DNA from: Knoxdaviesia capensis
Lineage: Eukaryota > Ascomycota > Sordariomycetes > Microascales > Gondwanamycetaceae
DNA length: 64,000 bases
Reading direction: 5' to 3'
Assembly (NCBI GenBank): GCA_001510575.1
Contig: LNGK01000008.1
Location: 4,722,981-4,786,980 of the forward strand
The notes under the pieces were generated by a model. That model was not told where the DNA came from. It saw only the letters and a list, made by a program, of their open reading frames with translations, and searched no databases. How positions within the stretch are numbered: position 1 is the first letter of the stretch; each line of letters begins with the position of its first letter. Shown in pieces: positions 62,134 through 64,000 of the stretch. The position numbers and the translations under genes are program-made.

Positions 62134-64000
62134 ATGAGGCTCTCTCCTCTTCTTTTCCTCGCCGGAGCATCGACTCTCGTCCAGAGTAGTCCGGTGTCGG
62201 AACATGCTCCTGCCGCCGATTCGAAGAGCACGACATTCAATGGCGTGACCGTTCCTAAGCTGCTCGAGTTGACCCCCGACAACTACTTTGACGTAGTAAA
62301 TGGCACCAAGTTTCTGATGGTGAAGCACTTCCTGTAAGTAACGCGCATATCCTCGCGCCCCTTTTCGGGTTTCCACTTCAACTTCCAAACATTGAATGCT
62401 CCCAGCTGTACCGGTTTTGTATGTCATTTGAAGTGCACACGAGACCATTTAGCTGACGCCTGCTATGTTATCCTTCGGGCATTTAGAGAATGGTGTCATT
62501 TCTGTCAAGATTTTGCACCGTCATACCAGACGACATACGAGTTCTACTACACACAAAAACCAAACGCGGACAAGCCGTCGGTAACATTTACCGACTTTTA
62601 TGACTTCCAATTCGCCATCTTTGACTGCGGCTCCAACGCTGATTTCTGCTCAGACCATAAGATCGGAACCTTCCCCACCACTCTCCTTTATGAGGATGGT
62701 GAGATCGCTGAGACGATCAAGGGTGTTAAGAACCCTCAGGCATTGAGCGCCGTGATTGAGCCTCACCTGGAGAAGGCCAAGCCGGGCTCTCGCCCCAAGG
62801 AGCTCCTGGTTCCTGAAGTTGGTGCCGACTCCGCTCCGGTTAAGGGTGCTATTCCCGCCGTTGAGAAGCCTGGCGCTGCTATTGCTACCGCTGAGCCGAA
62901 ACCTGCTGCAACCATGAAGTCTGTCCCTGCTCCCGAAGCCCCTGTGGCTCCAGTTGCTCCTGCGGCCGCTGCACCCCCTGTTCTCAAAGAATCGAAGGCT
63001 GTGACCGAAACTGTACCGGGCGTGGCTCACCCTGCCATTGATTTTATTGCCCCCGTTGCCACCGAAGTGAGACCCTTTGGCCAGCCGTCGACCACGCCGA
63101 ATCCCAATGGAATTTCTGTCTCTCTGAACGCCGAATCTTTCTTGAGACAGGTTACCATGACCCGAGATGCCTGGTTTGTCAAGTTTTACGCCCCTTGGTG
63201 CCACCACTGCCAGGCCATGGCACCCAACTGGCAGCAACTGGCTCGCGAGATGAAGGGCCGCCTTAACATTGGCGAAGTCAACTGCGAGAAGGAGCGCGCC
63301 CTTTGCAAGGATGTCCACCTCCAAGGATACCCCACGATCATGTTCTTCCAGGGCGGCGAGCGTCTTGAGTACGACGGTCTCCGTGGAATCGGTGACTTCA
63401 TCCAGTATGCCGAGAAGGCTGTGGATGCTACCAGCGGTATCCAGGATGTCACTGCCGAAACTCTGAAAGAGATCGAAGCTAAGGAGGATGTTATTTTCAT
63501 CTACTTCTACGACCACGCCGCCACTCCCGAGGATTTCCTGGCTCTTGACCGTTTCCCCATGAACCTCATTGGCCACGCGAAGATGGTCCGCACCCGCGAC
63601 CCTGCTCTGTTCGAACGGTACAAGATTACCACCTGGCCCCGCCTGATTGTGTCCCGCGAAGGCCGACCGACCTACTTCAACCCCCTGACCCCCCGCGAGA
63701 TGCGTGATGTGCAGGCCATTCTTCGGTGGATGCGGACGGTATGGCTGCCGCTTGTGCCCGAATTGACTGCTTCCAATGCCCGCGAGATTATGGACGGCAA
63801 GATTGTTGTTCTCGGAATCATCAACCGCGATGACCAGGACTCGTTCACTTCGGCTCTGCGCGAGATGAAGAGTGCGGCCAACGAGTGGATGGACAAGATG
63901 ATCCAGCTCTTCCAGATTGAACGTCAGGGGTTGCGTGATGCGAAGCAGCTGCGCATTGACGAGGCCCAGGACCGCGGCGACCAGCGCGCTCTCCGAAACG
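62134..64000 (+). CDS. ER thioredoxin-fold / PDI-like protein (3' partial)
   Basis: Two exons are visible, 62134..62333 and 62487..64000, over a 153-bp GTAAGT...TTTAG intron; 571 codons are read before the window ends. A signal peptide (MRLSPLLFLAGASTLVQS) sends it to the secretory pathway. The first thioredoxin domain has an unusual context, HFLEWCHFC (Cys70 and Cys73). An Ala/Pro-rich linker follows, at about 170-250. The second thioredoxin domain is canonical: VKFYAPWCHHCQAMAPNW (Cys305 and Cys308) with a GYPTIMFF cis-Pro loop. More thioredoxin-like sequence without CxxC follows, then a charged helical region. It resembles fungal Eps1-type PDIs, which are often membrane-anchored by a C-terminal helix that would lie beyond this window. 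The likely role is disulfide exchange or quality control of membrane proteins. Confidence 0.88.

Noticed and set aside
62650..63576. 308-codon open frame antisense to the PDI-like gene
   Set aside because: The plus strand carries two clear thioredoxin domains there. The antisense product is Gly/Ser/Arg-rich and unrelated to any family.

Overview
This window is nuclear DNA of a filamentous ascomycete, most likely Eurotiales (Aspergillus/Penicillium type). The signs are short introns of about 60-150 bp with GTRNGT-type donors, pyrimidine-rich leaders, a two-subunit type I fatty acid synthase whose alpha and beta genes are divergent neighbours, and a full set of ordinary fungal housekeeping genes. 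Genus and species cannot be fixed from the sequence alone. All exon coordinates below were read by hand from splice signals and reading-frame continuity.

Layout. 1-13 kb is gene-dense: the 3' part of a CUL4-type cullin (+), a divergent CaCA-family cation/H+ exchanger (-), an HRQ1/RecQ4-like helicase (-) that stops abruptly beside an assembly gap (N run 4662-4722), and UPF2/NMD2 of nonsense-mediated decay (+). 13-32 kb is the fatty acid synthase locus: FAS beta (-, 2106 codons) and FAS alpha (+, 1856 codons) run divergently from a long 6.1-kb spacer; together they encode the alpha6-beta6 cytosolic synthase. Guanine deaminase (+) lies at 35-36.7 kb, followed by a 7.2-kb gene-poor stretch with many simple repeats, then a MARVEL-type four-pass membrane protein (+), a TA-rich stretch that looks RIP-like, and a bZIP factor (+). 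48-53.4 kb holds TAP42 (-), END3/SagA (+) and an AMID-like FAD oxidoreductase (-). After a 3.1-kb spacer come acyl-CoA-binding protein (+) and tyrosyl-DNA phosphodiesterase 1 (-). The window ends inside an ER thioredoxin-fold/PDI-like protein (+).

Functional links. FAS alpha and beta form one enzyme, and the acyl-CoA-binding protein some 25 kb away carries acyl-CoA products, though nothing in the sequence ties it to the locus. HRQ1 and TDP1 are both DNA-repair genes but are far apart. No mobile-element gene, secondary-metabolite cluster, tRNA, rRNA or CRISPR was seen. The less ordinary content is in the spacers: short TTAGGG arrays (one inside an intron), a recurring GTACTGTACAGTAC palindrome, a TA-rich RIP-like patch, and the missing 3' end of HRQ1 at the gap.
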